This document shows, one piece after another, positions 11,379-23,024 of a DNA stretch of 64,000 nucleotides. Under the pieces are notes generated by a model. The model was not told the DNA's origin, ran no database searches, and worked only from the letters and a program-made list of their open reading frames with translations. How positions within the stretch are numbered: the stretch's first letter is position 1; each line of letters opens with the position of its first letter. The DNA lies in assembly GCA_001600455.1 (NCBI GenBank), contig BCKC01000003.1, forward strand, positions 1,488,001 to 1,552,000, in the 5' to 3' direction. Source of the DNA: Endocalyx cinctus. Taxonomy: Eukaryota > Ascomycota > Sordariomycetes > Amphisphaeriales > Apiosporaceae. Both the position numbers and the translations under genes were made by a program.

Positions 11379-13397
11379 ATGGAGTCCTCGCGAGGCCCCC
11401 CGCGGGTCAAAAACAAGGCGGCCGCGCCGATCCAGATCTCGGCGGAGCAGCTGCTCCGCGAGGCGGTGGACCGGCAGGAGACGGCTCTGCAGGCGCCGAC
11501 GCAGCGGTTTTCCGACCTCGAGGAGCTGCACGAGTTCCAGGGGCGGAAACGAAAGGAGTTCGAGGACTACGTCCGCCGGAACCGGATCAACATGGGCAAC
11601 TGGATGCGGTACGCGACGTGGGAGCTCGAGCAGAAGGAGTTTCGGCGCGCGCGGTCGGTCTTCGAGCGCGCGCTCGACGTCGACCCGACCTCGGTCATCC
11701 TCTGGGTCCGGTACATCGAGTCCGAGATGCGGAACCGGAACATCAACCACGCCCGGAACCTGCTCGACCGCGCCGTCACTATCCTGCCGCGGGTCGACAA
11801 GCTCTGGTACAAGTACGTCTACATGGAGGAGACGCTGGGCAACATCCCCGGGACGCGGCAGGTGTTCGAGAGGTGGATGTCGTGGGAGCCGGACGAGGCC
11901 GCCTGGAGCGCGTACATCAAGCTCGAGAAGCGGTACGGCGAGTACCAGCGCGCGCGCGACATCTTCGAGCGGTTCACCATCGTTCACCCGGAGCCGCGGA
12001 ACTGGATCAAGTGGACCAAGTTCGAGGAAGAATACGGCACGAGCGACCTCGTCCGGGAGGTCTTCGGCGTCGCGGTCGAGGCGCTGGGAGACGAGAACGT
12101 GGACGAGAGGTTATTTATCGCCTACGCCAGATTCGAGACGAAATTGAAGGAATACGAACGCGCGAGGGCGATCTACAAGTATGCCCTCGACCGTCTCCCC
12201 CGGTCTAAATCTATGGGTTTACACAAGGCCTACACTACCTTCGAGAAGCAGTACGGTGATAGGGACGGCGTGGAGGACGTCGTCTTATCAAAAAGGCGGC
12301 GGCAGTACGAAGATCAGCTTAAAGAAAACGCGAAGAACTACGACGTCTGGTTCGACTACGCCCGCCTCGAAGAAACATCGGGCGACGCGGACCGGGTGAG
12401 AGACGTGTACGAGCGAGCCGTGGCGCAGATACCGCCGACGCAGGAGAAGAGACATTGGAGACGCTACATATATTTATGGATATTCTACGCTCTATGGGAG
12501 GAGATGGAGGCCAAGGATATCGACCGGGCGCGCCAGATCTACAAGCTCTGCCTCGACCTGATACCGCACAAGAAATTTACCTTTGCCAAGATATGGCTGA
12601 TGAAGGCGCAGTTCGAGATCCGGCAGGGCGAGCTGACGGCGGCGCGGAAGACGCTGGGGGCGGCCATCGGCGTGTCGCCGAAGGACAAGCTGTTCCGGAG
12701 CTACATCGAGCTCGAGCTGAAGCTGTTCGAGTTCAGCCGCTGCCGGACGCTCTTCGAGAAGCACGTCGAGTGGAACCCGGCCAACTGCCAGACGTGGATC
12801 AAGTTCGCCCAGCTCGAGGGCGGGCTGGACGACCTCGACCGGACCCGGGCCATCTTCGAGCTCGCCATCAACCAGCCGGTCCTGGACATGCCGGAGCTGC
12901 TCTGGAAGGCCTACATCGACTTCGAGGAAGGCGAGGGCGAGTACGACCGGGCGAGGGACCTGTACGAGCGCCTGCTTGAGAAGACGGACCACGTCAAGGT
13001 CTGGATCAGCTACGCCCACTTCGAGCTCAACATACCGGAAGACGAAGAAGAGGAAGAAGAAGAAGAGGGAGACGAGGAACCGCCGAAGAGCGAAGAAGCT
13101 AAAGCGCGAGCCCGCAAGGTGTTCGAGCGGGCGCACAAGAGCATGCGGGAGAGGGACCTCAAAGCAGAAAGGAATTCGCTCCTCAACGCGTGGCTCTCGT
13201 TCGAGCGCATCCACGGGTCCGAGGAGGACGTGGCCAAGGTGCAGAAGCAGATGCCCCGCGAGGTCAAGCGCAGGCGCAAGCTCGAGGACGACACGTTCGA
13301 GGAGTACTTCGACTACGTCTTCCCGGCCGACGACGAGCAGAAGCAGGACGTCTCCCAGATGCTCGCCCTCGCCGGTGCCTGGAAAAAATCTTCATGA
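11379..13397 (+). CDS. clf1: Pre-mRNA splicing factor Clf1/Syf3 (crooked-neck-like)
   Basis: Single-exon gene of 672 residues, the usual length for the fungal family. Clf1 is a scaffold of the NineTeen complex (Prp19-associated complex) and helps bring the tri-snRNP into the spliceosome. The protein is almost entirely HAT (half-a-TPR) repeats, seen as recurring W..Y...E....AR.....R blocks such as [12 protein letters not shown] and ARSVFERAL. An acidic Glu run interrupts the repeats at about residues 550-567, and the C-terminus carries the family-typical basic RRKLEDD segment followed by [13 protein letters not shown] chose the ATG at 11379 because [14 protein letters not shown] matches the expected family N-terminus and sits in an ACCATGG context. 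The frame also runs 44 codons upstream to an ATG at 11247. The gene is very GC-rich at third positions, which produces long antisense shadow frames. Confidence 0.95.
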   Translation: MESSRGPPRVKNKAAAPIQISAEQLLREAVDRQETALQAPTQRFSDLEELHEFQGRKRKEFEDYVRRNRINMGNWMRYATWELEQKEFRRARSVFERALDVDPTSVILWVRYIESEMRNRNINHARNLLDRAVTILPRVDKLWYKYVYMEETLGNIPGTRQVFERWMSWEPDEAAWSAYIKLEKRYGEYQRARDIFERFTIVHPEPRNWIKWTKFEEEYGTSDLVREVFGVAVEALGDENVDERLFIAYARFETKLKEYERARAIYKYALDRLPRSKSMGLHKAYTTFEKQYGDRDGVEDVVLSKRRRQYEDQLKENAKNYDVWFDYARLEETSGDADRVRDVYERAVAQIPPTQEKRHWRRYIYLWIFYALWEEMEAKDIDRARQIYKLCLDLIPHKKFTFAKIWLMKAQFEIRQGELTAARKTLGAAIGVSPKDKLFRSYIELELKLFEFSRCRTLFEKHVEWNPANCQTWIKFAQLEGGLDDLDRTRAIFELAINQPVLDMPELLWKAYIDFEEGEGEYDRARDLYERLLEKTDHVKVWISYAHFELNIPEDEEEEEEEEGDEEPPKSEEAKARARKVFERAHKSMRERDLKAERNSLLNAWLSFERIHGSEEDVAKVQKQMPREVKRRRKLEDDTFEEYFDYVFPADDEQKQDVSQMLALAGAWKKSS

Positions 13398-15975
13398 TAA
13401 GGTTTTTTATTTTATTTTATCATTTATATTTTCTTGGTTTCTTCGCTGTAGGTAGTATGTAAAACAAATATGTACTTATTTTTATAATAAGATATCAAAA
13501 CAAACCTAGCGAATAAAATAAAGAGCTAGAGATCACCCACCAGCAAAAACTTGCAGCCAATCTATTTTTGCGTATCGTGATGGATAGGTATACCCGCGGC
13601 GTATACGCTGACTTCAAGAGTTGTTACGATGATGATATTTTACGTAGAATGCGCTGTCCTTACAGTACTAGTCAGTCGCTACATTACACTAACTGCACTC
13701 GAGTAAATCGTCACCAACCAGGAGATACGACTACTGCTACTATCACGCTGGCCCGTCCAGCTTGCTTCAGGTCAAAGTAAGCTTTTCTTATTCTTGGTAC
13801 AATTCGGCCCAAAAGGAGGTACCGATACATATAATCTACTGTGCCTAATAGATTCTATGTATACATACCAATTCCGCTTACGTTGATACCACGCCCCCCC
13901 TTTTTTCTTAGAGGTGTGAGGTGTGAATACTGTACTTTGTAAAGGGGACCAAAAAAAAAAAAAAAAACCTCCCCAATCCGTACAAGAAGCACGATGACAT
14001 CATCGATCGTGAAGCTTCACGTTAAACCCCTCCATCCATCCCTCACGCTTTTCTCCTAGCTGATTGTACTACATACTGTACGACCGTCTTACGAATCCAT
14101 TAACCTAATCCTGTCGGTAGTTAATAAAAGAAAAGCAACGTACCTAAGAAAGAAGAGAAGAGAGGAGAGGAGAGGAGAGGAAAGATAAAAAAAAAAAAAA
14201 GTCCGAATGGATGGAATCGAATGACGGGCTGACGAGATGACGTCCTTTGTACCCTAAATTTAAATACATAAATAAATTCTCTCTTCCTTCCACATTCATG
14301 AGATATTTTATTTCTATTCTATTCTTAAATTTTTCAATATCACCTCTTTTTTTTTGTCTTCAATCCCTACCTTGCCCAACAAAAATTCCCACACCGCTAC
14401 TACGAGAGAGGATTTGTTGTATTGAATTCGTCATTTTTTGGTTACATCCCCATTGCATATATACACATCTACTACATTTTATTTTTGTTGATACTCAGAT
14501 ATTCAAGCGAAAGTGAGAGAAAGAAATATTCATAATCGTTATAAACATGGCCCTCAGTAGGGAAAATATTCATAATCATAGAAATATACCAAATCCAAAG
14601 AAGAAGAAAAAAAACCAATTGTCATCCTGTATATCATCATCTTTTCTCAACCGGCCGTAACGTGCCCCCCTTCCACCGATATTAATAGTCGCAGAGAGAA
14701 GGAAAGTTACAGTAAGCCCTGTTCACTCGTGAGATTACTCATGAAATCAGATCTATGCCCCCCCTCCCATATCAAAGCAAAAGGGAAAAAAAAAGCAAAC
14801 TGTGCCTCTTATTGCCCAATTCTATCCCCCAGTTTCCGTTTAATGCGAGGCGTTCGGCAAGGTAAGGAATGAAAACAAAAAGGTACGGGGTACAAATCCG
14901 CATGGACCCAGAAGTTTCCGATATCGTTCTAGGTAGCGATCTTCGATCGATCAACTGTCGTATGTACCCAACGAAAAAAAGAACAAATTTGGCGAATGAG
15001 AGAAAGCAGTGGATTCCGGATCATCCGCAATCCAGTTAAAAAAATAAAATAAAAAGGAAGGTAAGCTGCTCTGATTCGTTTGCCGGAAGCCTTCTTGCGT
15101 CGTGTACAGGAGTTAGGTACACTACTCGGGGGAAATAAAAAGGTGAAGAAAAGCTATTTAAATCCGTTGGTCCAGTCAGGATCGCACGATTCGTGTTGGT
15201 TCTTGTACCACGTTCTTTAAATCCCGTTCCGGAGCCATGAAACGACGGTGAAGGAATATGTAGGAGACAAACCACCGGCTCGACTTGATTGGTGAAGCTG
15301 TTACGAGGTGGGCACAGACGGGATTGACTGCTGCATGCGTCATACCTGCATGTAACCTCTAGTATAATTAGATCCGGGCAAGGATCTGTTTGCTCTTTGC
15401 ACTATTTAACGGTCGTGGTGCCGTCGATGACGATGCCCATCTGTCACATTTAAATAATTATTAGTTTAGACTCTTATGCTTTGGATATGGAGATGAATTC
15501 TTATGTAATCTTCAAATCGCGCAGCTAATTAGGATGTACTTAATAAAGGGAAAAGGAAAAAAGGGACGAAGGCGGTCGGTGAGGAGATAAAGAAGCTTAT
15601 TAACTTCTCATCTCCAGACCATGGGCAGAGAGACCAGTGTATTTCAAGACACAGGGCAAGTAACAAGTAGGCTGTCAATGTAGCAGAAGCATAATTCTCC
15701 TTCCCACAATCTTCTCTTCCTCTTGATACTTCAATTTCTTTTCTCCAAGTGACACTTTTTCTCAAATTGGCTTTTTCTTTTTCTTTCATGGCAAATCATA
15801 AAATGTCGTAAGTCGTTAAAAAACAATCATAAATATGATTGTGTGGCAGAGAGTATGGGAGGGAAATGGTGTGTAGATGTGGCGAAGCAATGTGTTGGTA
15901 ATCGGTTCATTTGAAAACGAGAGAAAATAGTATTGGATCTTTTTTTTTTTTTTTTTTCCCTGTTTTCCGATATGT
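13398..15975. other. Intergenic DNA between clf1 and the DUF3824-like gene
   Basis: About 2.6 kb between two gene 3' ends (convergent). AT-rich with A-runs, GAGGA-type repeats near 14160 and pyrimidine tracts. I see no convincing gene. A short GC-rich minus-strand segment at 15402-15443 has an acceptor-like CAG followed by 12 open codons and a stop; it could be an orphan terminal exon or chance. Confidence 0.5.
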
Positions 15976-18078
15976 TTACCGTCGGTCGTCGTAGTCCAAT
16001 GGAGGCGCAGGTAAAGCACCCGCGTAAGGGTTTCCATCGTAATAACGAGGACCGTCATCGTATCGACCAGTCTGTCGCGGCGTGGACGTAGCCCAACCGT
16101 CGCTTCTCGAGCGGCCATCGCGTTCCGATGCCCGCCGAAGTCGCTCGACTCGTCGTTCGTGACGTTTTTCCTTCTCCTCTTTCCACTCTCGTACCATCTT
16201 GCTCTGCTCTCTTGCCTCTTTGAGTTCCGATACTGCTCCTTTGACACCCAAAGCCGCGATCCCGACCGAGGCAGCGTCTTGCATGATCGCTTTCGTCTTC
16301 AGTTTTCTAGCCTCTTGCGGGCTGAGTTTGCCTTCTGCCACTGCCCTGTGTCTTGCTTCACGCGCTTCCATACTTCCCCACACATTGTGTGCCGCGTGAA
16401 TGGTTGCCACAGCCGCTAAGCCCGCGGTGATGAGCTGCTTACGCCGCATCTTCCCAGTCTTCCTCTCATCGTCGTCCGAATCTCCGAGATCACTACTAGA
16501 AACAGAACTCGACCTACCTCTGGAAACCGACCGGCTGCGGCTACGGTGCCGCCCACTGCGCACCGACCGGCCGTCGTCATAATCATAACCATCATCCGGG
16601 CCCCTTCCTCCACTCATGTAACCACGACTGGTGTAGTCCTCGTCGTAACGGTCGTCGCGATGCCGACCTCCTCGAGCAGATCGATCATCGTAGTAATCTT
16701 CATCCCGCCGGTCGTCCGGGCCGCTGCCGATGCCAATCTTCGCGAGGCTGCGTCTGGCCCCGTCCACTATGCTACGGCTACGGCTTCGGTGTCGACGCGG
16801 CGAGCCCTCGCGGCTGTCGTAAGAGTCGCGGCTGCGGCTGCGGCGGCGCGATCGAGAGCGACTACGGTCGGCGAGCTTCTTGGCGCCTAGAGCACCCAAG
16901 CCGGCCGTAGCGAGGGCGGCGAGACCGGTACCACCGCCACCGCGGCTGCTGGAACGAGCTCGGGAGCGAGATCGGCTTCTTCCGGTTCGGCGGTCTTCTT
17001 CAATATCTTTCTTCGAGCCGTTCAGCACACGGTTACCAAGAAGACCACCGATGACAGATTCCATGAGGTGGACTTTGCTGTCCTTGGTAGGATCATGGGC
17101 TGCGTCGATAGTAGCAGCACCGGCAGCCGCCGTGAGAACGCGCTTCATCTTCTCGCCCTGCCAGCCACCGGGCTGCTTGGCAACTCTAAACGCTTCGGTA
17201 GCGCCGGCAATCAGCGAGGCCTTCGCCGCTTTCTGGATTCTGCCCTGGGCGGTATCTCGCGAACGGTGCGAGCGGTACGAATCCGGGCTGCCATGTCGGC
17301 TTCTCGACTTTGAATCATAGTCGCGTTCTCTCGCTTCGCCTCCGGTGAGAGCTTTGATCGCACCGCCCAGCCCGGCAGCAGCCAGGGCGTTTTCAAGGAA
17401 GGACTTGTGGCCCTTTCGGCTCTTTCCGTCGTCTTCGTCGTCCGTGTAATACTCGGTAACGCGGCCGTCTCTACCCTTGTGAACGATGTAGGTAGATTTC
17501 TTGTCTTCCTTATTGACGTGTTTATTGTACATGTCAACACCTTGGTAGCCAGCGAGGGCTCCGGCCGCACCTAACCCAGCCGTGGCGATGGGGTTGCGAT
17601 GGACTTCGGTACCATCCTTCTTGGCCTCGCGACGGTCCAAGAGTTCTTTGGTACCGGCAGCAATGAGGCCACCGGCGACGGCAGCCATGATTTTTTGTTG
17701 GTGAGTCAATACGCGCTTGCGGGTTCTCTCCTCTTCCTCGTAGTAGACGCTGCCGGTCTTCTTGCTGCGACGATCTTTGGAAGCGCCGTCGTACGAGCGA
17801 CGGGAATCATAGTAGTAGTCGTCGTAACCGGGCTCAGCCGACCGAGCGCGACGAATATCCCTCGAGTAACCGGGAGGAGGGAAATCGCGGCGAACCTCCT
17901 CGACGGAAAGATCGCTATCTTCGCGAGCTCTGGGTACGAGAGCATTGCGGCTGGAGGGATTTACGCGATAGTAAGTTTCCTGAGTTTCGGAATAACGAGG
18001 ATACGCTTTCTCGCGACGCTCTTCTGCGTAGTACCGCCGCTCCCGCGGGGGAGCGTCGTACGGGTCGTAGGTGGACAT
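15976..18078 (-). CDS. DUF3824-like Arg/Ser/Asp-rich protein
   Basis: Uninterrupted 700-residue frame. The N-terminus is Tyr/Arg/Asp-rich. Alanine/glycine-rich hydrophobic segments recur near residues 130-150, 165-185, 235, 385 and 558, each resembling a glycine-zipper helix (for example AAVAGGLIAAGTKELLDRRE). Between them are long Arg-Ser, Arg-Asp-Tyr and Asp-rich low-complexity stretches. This alternation is what I know from fungal proteins carrying Pfam DUF3824, whose function is not established. The Ala/Gly segments could insert in or bind membranes, while the RS tracts resemble those of RNA-associated proteins; neither role is proven. The C-terminal 100 residues are strongly basic and predicted coiled coil, ending in a Pro/Tyr/Asp-rich tail. 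Start is the first ATG (MSTYDPYDAPP). No intron is needed. Confidence 0.8.
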   Translation of the reverse strand: MSTYDPYDAPPRERRYYAEERREKAYPRYSETQETYYRVNPSSRNALVPRAREDSDLSVEEVRRDFPPPGYSRDIRRARSAEPGYDDYYYDSRRSYDGASKDRRSKKTGSVYYEEEERTRKRVLTHQQKIMAAVAGGLIAAGTKELLDRREAKKDGTEVHRNPIATAGLGAAGALAGYQGVDMYNKHVNKEDKKSTYIVHKGRDGRVTEYYTDDEDDGKSRKGHKSFLENALAAAGLGGAIKALTGGEARERDYDSKSRSRHGSPDSYRSHRSRDTAQGRIQKAAKASLIAGATEAFRVAKQPGGWQGEKMKRVLTAAAGAATIDAAHDPTKDSKVHLMESVIGGLLGNRVLNGSKKDIEEDRRTGRSRSRSRARSSSRGGGGTGLAALATAGLGALGAKKLADRSRSRSRRRSRSRDSYDSREGSPRRHRSRSRSIVDGARRSLAKIGIGSGPDDRRDEDYYDDRSARGGRHRDDRYDEDYTSRGYMSGGRGPDDGYDYDDGRSVRSGRHRSRSRSVSRGRSSSVSSSDLGDSDDDERKTGKMRRKQLITAGLAAVATIHAAHNVWGSMEAREARHRAVAEGKLSPQEARKLKTKAIMQDAASVGIAALGVKGAVSELKEAREQSKMVREWKEEKEKRHERRVERLRRASERDGRSRSDGWATSTPRQTGRYDDGPRYYDGNPYAGALPAPPLDYDDRR

Positions 18079-20499
18079 GAGGAAAACTAATTAAGCTTTA
18101 TCGATTTAAATAGTTGAATTTTAGTTATGTGAATAATAATTGCTTATTTATATATAACGTTGGTCAATTCTTAGTAAGTAGATGGTTTTTCTTAGATTGA
18201 CAATAGATGCGAACTCGGGAATATAGAAGAAAAAAGGAAGTTCAAGTAAAAAATGTATGTGTGTATGTGTATGTGTATGTGTAAAGTATGTAAGTTCCAA
18301 GGTTTTTAGTTGGTAACTTATGTCATTCACTAAGTTATCGAGTCACAGATCGAGGTTGGTCATGTAAGAAAGTATGAAAGAGAAGGGAGAAGGGGAAGAT
18401 TCGAGATGCGAGATGAGAAAATGAGAAATGAGAAATGAGAGAGAAACGCAATATCATGATTCAAACATGTTATTGACAAACTTACAACAGGTTAGGGAAC
18501 AAGGTCCAGGTCAGGTGGTGGGGGAGGGGGCGAACATGGAAAACAAGCCCAGTCCCAGTTCAAGTCCCAGTCTTAGCAAAATACGTATGTTAAACCTGAA
18601 TCTTCTCTTTCTTCCTTTTAAAAAGTCATGCAGTTTTCCTCGGACTATGGTTAGGCGAGTGACCAAAGTGACATCATATCATCCCCGCTAATTTCTTATT
18701 GAATCTACTTGGGTACTTAGTGACCTAAAAATCTGTGGCTGTACAAGCAGACAAGGGAAATTCATTACAGCATCTTTTCTTGACGATATATACTACCAAG
18801 ATGTTTTAGCCACAATAAACAGGGAAGTCTGTGGCAGACTGGGCATCAAAAGGAATGGGGAATTCAATAAGAAATTTATTAGATTAGTTGGTAGATTAGT
18901 AGGTGGAAAAAGTTTAGTTAGTCAAAGAACCAGAGAGAGGGTATCGTAGTCAAAATTATAGGCATTCATGTACCTACACACGTAAACGCTGGTCCTTTTT
19001 TTCTTCTCCAAATATGTGGCTACCAATCAACTCTTATAAAAGAGATTGAGTTCTTCATCTACGAAACAAAATCGATTGTCCAATGCATATAACAAACTTC
19101 TCATAGTTACACTTTAGTTGCAGCTTCAGGCGAAATGGAGGGGCAGGTAAAGTGCATAAGTAGGTAGGCTGTGCGAATAAATATCGTAGATGGATCCTTC
19201 GGTCGAGCCGCAAATAAGCCCACAAAGAATCGGTCTCAACCTAAGCTGAACCCCGGGAAAAAAAAGCCTAACCGCTGGGTCAAGTAACATAGTATAGGGA
19301 TCATTTATCGGTGTGGTAAGACTTGGTGTGGTAAGGCTTGAATAACCTAAAGAGAGGGAGAGAAGCAGGTAGCGCCTAGAAGGATCACTCCTCCCTCTTT
19401 ATATGTACGGTGAGGGAAAACGGTAAAATCGACAGCTCAAATGTAGGAGAGGCTAACGACATACCGAAGCCGGGCGATTAGGAGGTTGTGCTAGGAGTTA
19501 CGACTCCAAAAGTTCATGCATACCTCCGTTGCTACGTACCTTATCTATGCTTATGAAGAGGACTTTCGACGATGCAGGCTGATAAAGTAGAAAAAATATT
19601 TAAAAAGACCTAACTACTTAGTATACGCGGCACTCCCCGGTACTACAATATACAATATATGAAACCCCGTGTTGGTTGCTTTAATTACCTCCCTTCCCAC
19701 GAAAGAGGGAGGGAGACAGAGAGTACGGCGGTTAAACTAATAACAGTTGCTTTAATAAACAGACCGCTATAACCGTAGCCAATACTCTACGTACTTAACT
19801 TTTGTGATACACTTACTCTATTACAAGAAGAGTACCGTGAAATTGAGCAGATGCTAAGGTTACTAGATAGAGGCATAGTCGCCGTTGGCCTATTATCCCA
19901 GCCTGACCGTATTAGATCACATTCCAGAATCAGGCCTCAACACTATACAAGAAGCTTTTTTTTTTTTTTTTGGTAAAATCCACATATCATAAACTCGCCA
20001 GTTAGAGTTTATTACTTACACTCACATTCTCCTGTTTCCATGCCCCCTTTTATATTTCTGCTTTTCTTTTGACACTCCCTCCCCTTTTTTAACCTTATCA
20101 TCATGATACGTAACAACACACCAGCAGACACCTGTAAACCTTTTTTCTCCTGATCATCTGGTCTCATTATCGCAACAGCGCTAATCTTTTCTTTCTTCTC
20201 TTCGATAATGTAACTTACACAGCTTCCAGTGATGTATACTTCGCCCCTTCCCTTCCCTCCCTCTCTGTGCTCCCCTAAACCTCTCCCTCTATGTCTATAC
20301 ATAATCCCGTCACAACAATATATTTGTTATACTCTATAATCGAACAATTTCTTTCTTTCTTTTTTTTTTCCCCCCCTCTCTCTTCTCTTATTTTTCTAAA
20401 TGGAACGAAAAAAACACAAGGGGACAACGTTTTGCTTTGCGCGTACTCCTAACTCCTAACATTTCCCTTCTCGTCCATAACGGGAATTAACGAATTGTT
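18079..20499. other. Intergenic DNA upstream of the DUF3824-like gene
   Basis: About 2.4 kb of AT-rich DNA that includes the promoter of the DUF3824-like gene and the 3' flank of the GST-fusion gene. A TGTATG-type repeat lies at about 18253-18283, and T/C tracts lie at 19950-19970 and 20350-20390. No gene was recognised. Confidence 0.55.
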
Positions 20500-23024
20500 T
20501 CACACGTGAATCACGTTTTCCTCAAGAGAGGGTTGAGGCTGGTGTTGGCCTTGGGACTGGGACTGAGACATCGGTAGAGCCCCGCGTTGATTCAGAAATA
20601 GGTCAACCGTCTCGAGGTATAATTCCTTCTGGCTGGTAGTGGCCCGAACGTGTTCATTCCGTTCAAGAGCCTCGACCCACTGCTGCCAACGAGTGCCCGG
20701 CGTCGGGTCTTGCCAACCACAGAGCTCCCTCAGGATACGTGACATGCGGAGCACGAAAGGAGCAATGTGAATGTCGACAAGACACAAGTCCCCTCCGAGG
20801 AAGTATGGTCCCTTAGCGCGTAAGTTGAAGTTAGTAAAAGAAAAGATGCAATTAGTTGTATACAGAGGTGAAGACGAACCCGCTCATCTGCGGCTTGGAC
20901 TAAAGCTGCGATGTCTCCTGAGAGCTTGTCTCTCCATTCTACTTGTTTCGCAAAGTCTCCTGCTCTCATTAAGCTAAAGAAAGAGGGCACTATTTTCGCA
21001 TTGATCTAAAATGAAGGTCAGCAGGTTCTAATGAGACAGGTGTGGGCTACCAGTGCGTTCGTACATGATCTATCCATAATCTACAGTTGGCCTTTAGCCT
21101 AGGATCTGTTGGAAGGAGGGGTACCCGTGGATCACGGTCTTCGAGCTGTTGAGTGTTAGAGTACTACCGACTTCCTATCCCTGCTTTTAACAACTCACGT
21201 ATTCCAGGATGACGGCACTTTCACCACTTGCCCAGTCGCCTTCCTTGATGGCAGGCACCATTCCTCGAGGGTTCGCCTCCAAGAGTTGAGTTGGGCGCTT
21301 GAAAGGGTCGGTCTCGCAGTACTGGTACTGCATACCCTTGGCCTCAAGCGCGATCCATACTCTCTGAGAGAATGGGCTATAAACCGGCACATATTAGAAC
21401 TAGTAAATTACACCAAGTCATTATTATCTTACCAAAAACTAGCCGCGTAGAGCTTGAATTCGTGATCTTTAGAATGCTTTTTAGCAGTCGCAAGTGCGAC
21501 TCCACACGGCCTCTTTTGCAGTGGTTTCTATAACAAGTTAGATAGGTAATATCTTATCAACGGAGGCAGTTCATTGTGTTTGCACAAAGCCAGATGTTGT
21601 CATCCAGAAAGGGACGCGTCGATCCTACGCAGTTCGGCATGTATCCAGACAGATAATACCGGGGACATATGTCTCGTCAGTTGAGACAAGGAGGAAAACA
21701 GTACTCACTTGTATTTTCTTAGCCTCTTTCTCCTGTGCCTGGATATATCGTTGAATCGTAGACTTCTTGATTTCATCACTCTTAGCAAGAGTGTGTTTAT
21801 GCGGCCCTGCCACGCCGTCGCCTTTTCCATTTCCACCGTTTCCATTAACGCGTTGTATGGTCCAGAATTTTTCTCCATTCAGGTGAGCGTTGGTCGGAAC
21901 AGGGACGCCGTCTATGAACATGGACGATTGCGGCAGCTGGTAGGATTCGGACTGCGACCCGTTTACGCTCGCGTCGCCCTCTACCGGAAGTGTCGCACCG
22001 GGAAGGTATTCGGTGATCTTAATTTTCACGTCGCACAGGTCTCGCTCACGCGCGTGGCGTTTTCGCTTCTTCTTGGACGGATCCTCCGATTTGGGCGTGC
22101 CCGGAGGTCTTCCCTTCATGCGACAGTCCCAGTAATGGGAGACGAAAGGCTTGCGCTTGTACCTCTGCGTCGAGCGATGGGAATAAACATTATCGATGTG
22201 TGGGAAATAGGTTTCGAATCTATTTCGGGCATTAGTTGGTATAATTCACAGTCTTTTTAAGAAGACTGGAGCAAAGCGCACTGGTCATTGGTCAAGTAAA
22301 TGATGTCATCAACATTGAAAAGCTTCTCGCGCCATGCTTGCAAGTCAGGCGGATGAAGCACTATTCTACTAACTAGCTGGCCGTGGGGCCTCTGCTCGGC
22401 CGTCTCCGCAGTCGACGATAGAACCTGATGAGGTGGTGGAGCGAAAACCTTCTCTTCAGGGCGAAGTTGAGGTATAGCGATGGGCCGCGTAATAGGCGTT
22501 TGAGTTAAGATGCCGAATGGGCTATGGGAGGATGGTCCGGAAAGCGCTGGAGGTGGAGCCGCGGGAGGGGGAGGCGGCGGTGGAGGAGGAGGAGGAGGTA
22601 TCGGCGCATGGTGGAGGGTGGGTGTGTGTTGGATATCGGGACTAGACTGGTGGTGAGGGTGAGGTTGAAGATGAACGGGGGATTGTTCATGATCGAATCC
22701 ATTATCTTGAGGATGTCGGGTAAAGGGTGTATGAACGACGGAGACGTGAGCGACGCTCGGGTGTAAGCGTAGTTGATGTTGGAAGACATTAGGATCAGTG
22801 GCATCGAGTAAATCGAGGTTCGGATGGGATGGAATATTCGGCATGCGGAAATGTTGGGATGGTTGTCCCTGACCGCTGTTGGTATTATTATTGTCGTTAT
22901 TGGTATTGTTCGCGTTCGCGTTGTTGTTATTGTTACTGTTGTGATTAATATTATTGGTGTTGTTATGGTTTCGTATATTGTGTTGGAATGAGATAGTATT
23001 TGGGTCCATGATGATATCTTTCAA
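20500..23024 (-). CDS. Glutathione S-transferase fused to a long basic N-terminal region
   Basis: Eight exons read in phase: 22282-23024, 21709-22219, 21586-21624, 21433-21527, 21199-21376, 21065-21145, 20880-21005 and 20500-20811, giving 694 residues; the seven introns are 53-84 nt. Residues 1-247 are Asn-, His-, Gln- and Pro-rich with a long proline run. Exon 2 continues with FETYFPHIDNVYSHRSTQRY, SHYWDCRMKGRPPGTPKS and a KKKRKRHARERD nuclear-type basic patch. From about residue 450 a GST thioredoxin fold begins (EFKLYAASF then CPFSQRVW, putative catalytic Cys463, as in omega-like GSTs). It continues with NPRGMVPAI and ESAVILEY, and ends in an alpha-helical GST_C domain (GPYFLGGDLCLVDIHIAPF). 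An N-terminal alternative start is MDPNTISF at 23009. The basic region may confer nuclear or nucleic-acid association; this is inference. The fusion is read through seven separate in-phase junctions, so I trust it. Confidence 0.8.

Noticed and set aside
11223..11987. 254-codon minus-strand frame opposite clf1
   Set aside because: Leu/Val/Arg/Pro-rich antisense shadow of the GC-rich clf1 coding strand; the 240-codon frame at 12492-13214 is the same effect.
22220..22281. In-frame stop seemingly separating the N-terminal region from the GST part
   Set aside because: The stop lies in a consensus 62-nt intron (GTGCGC donor, CTAAT branch, ATAG acceptor); splicing restores the FETYFPHIDN reading.
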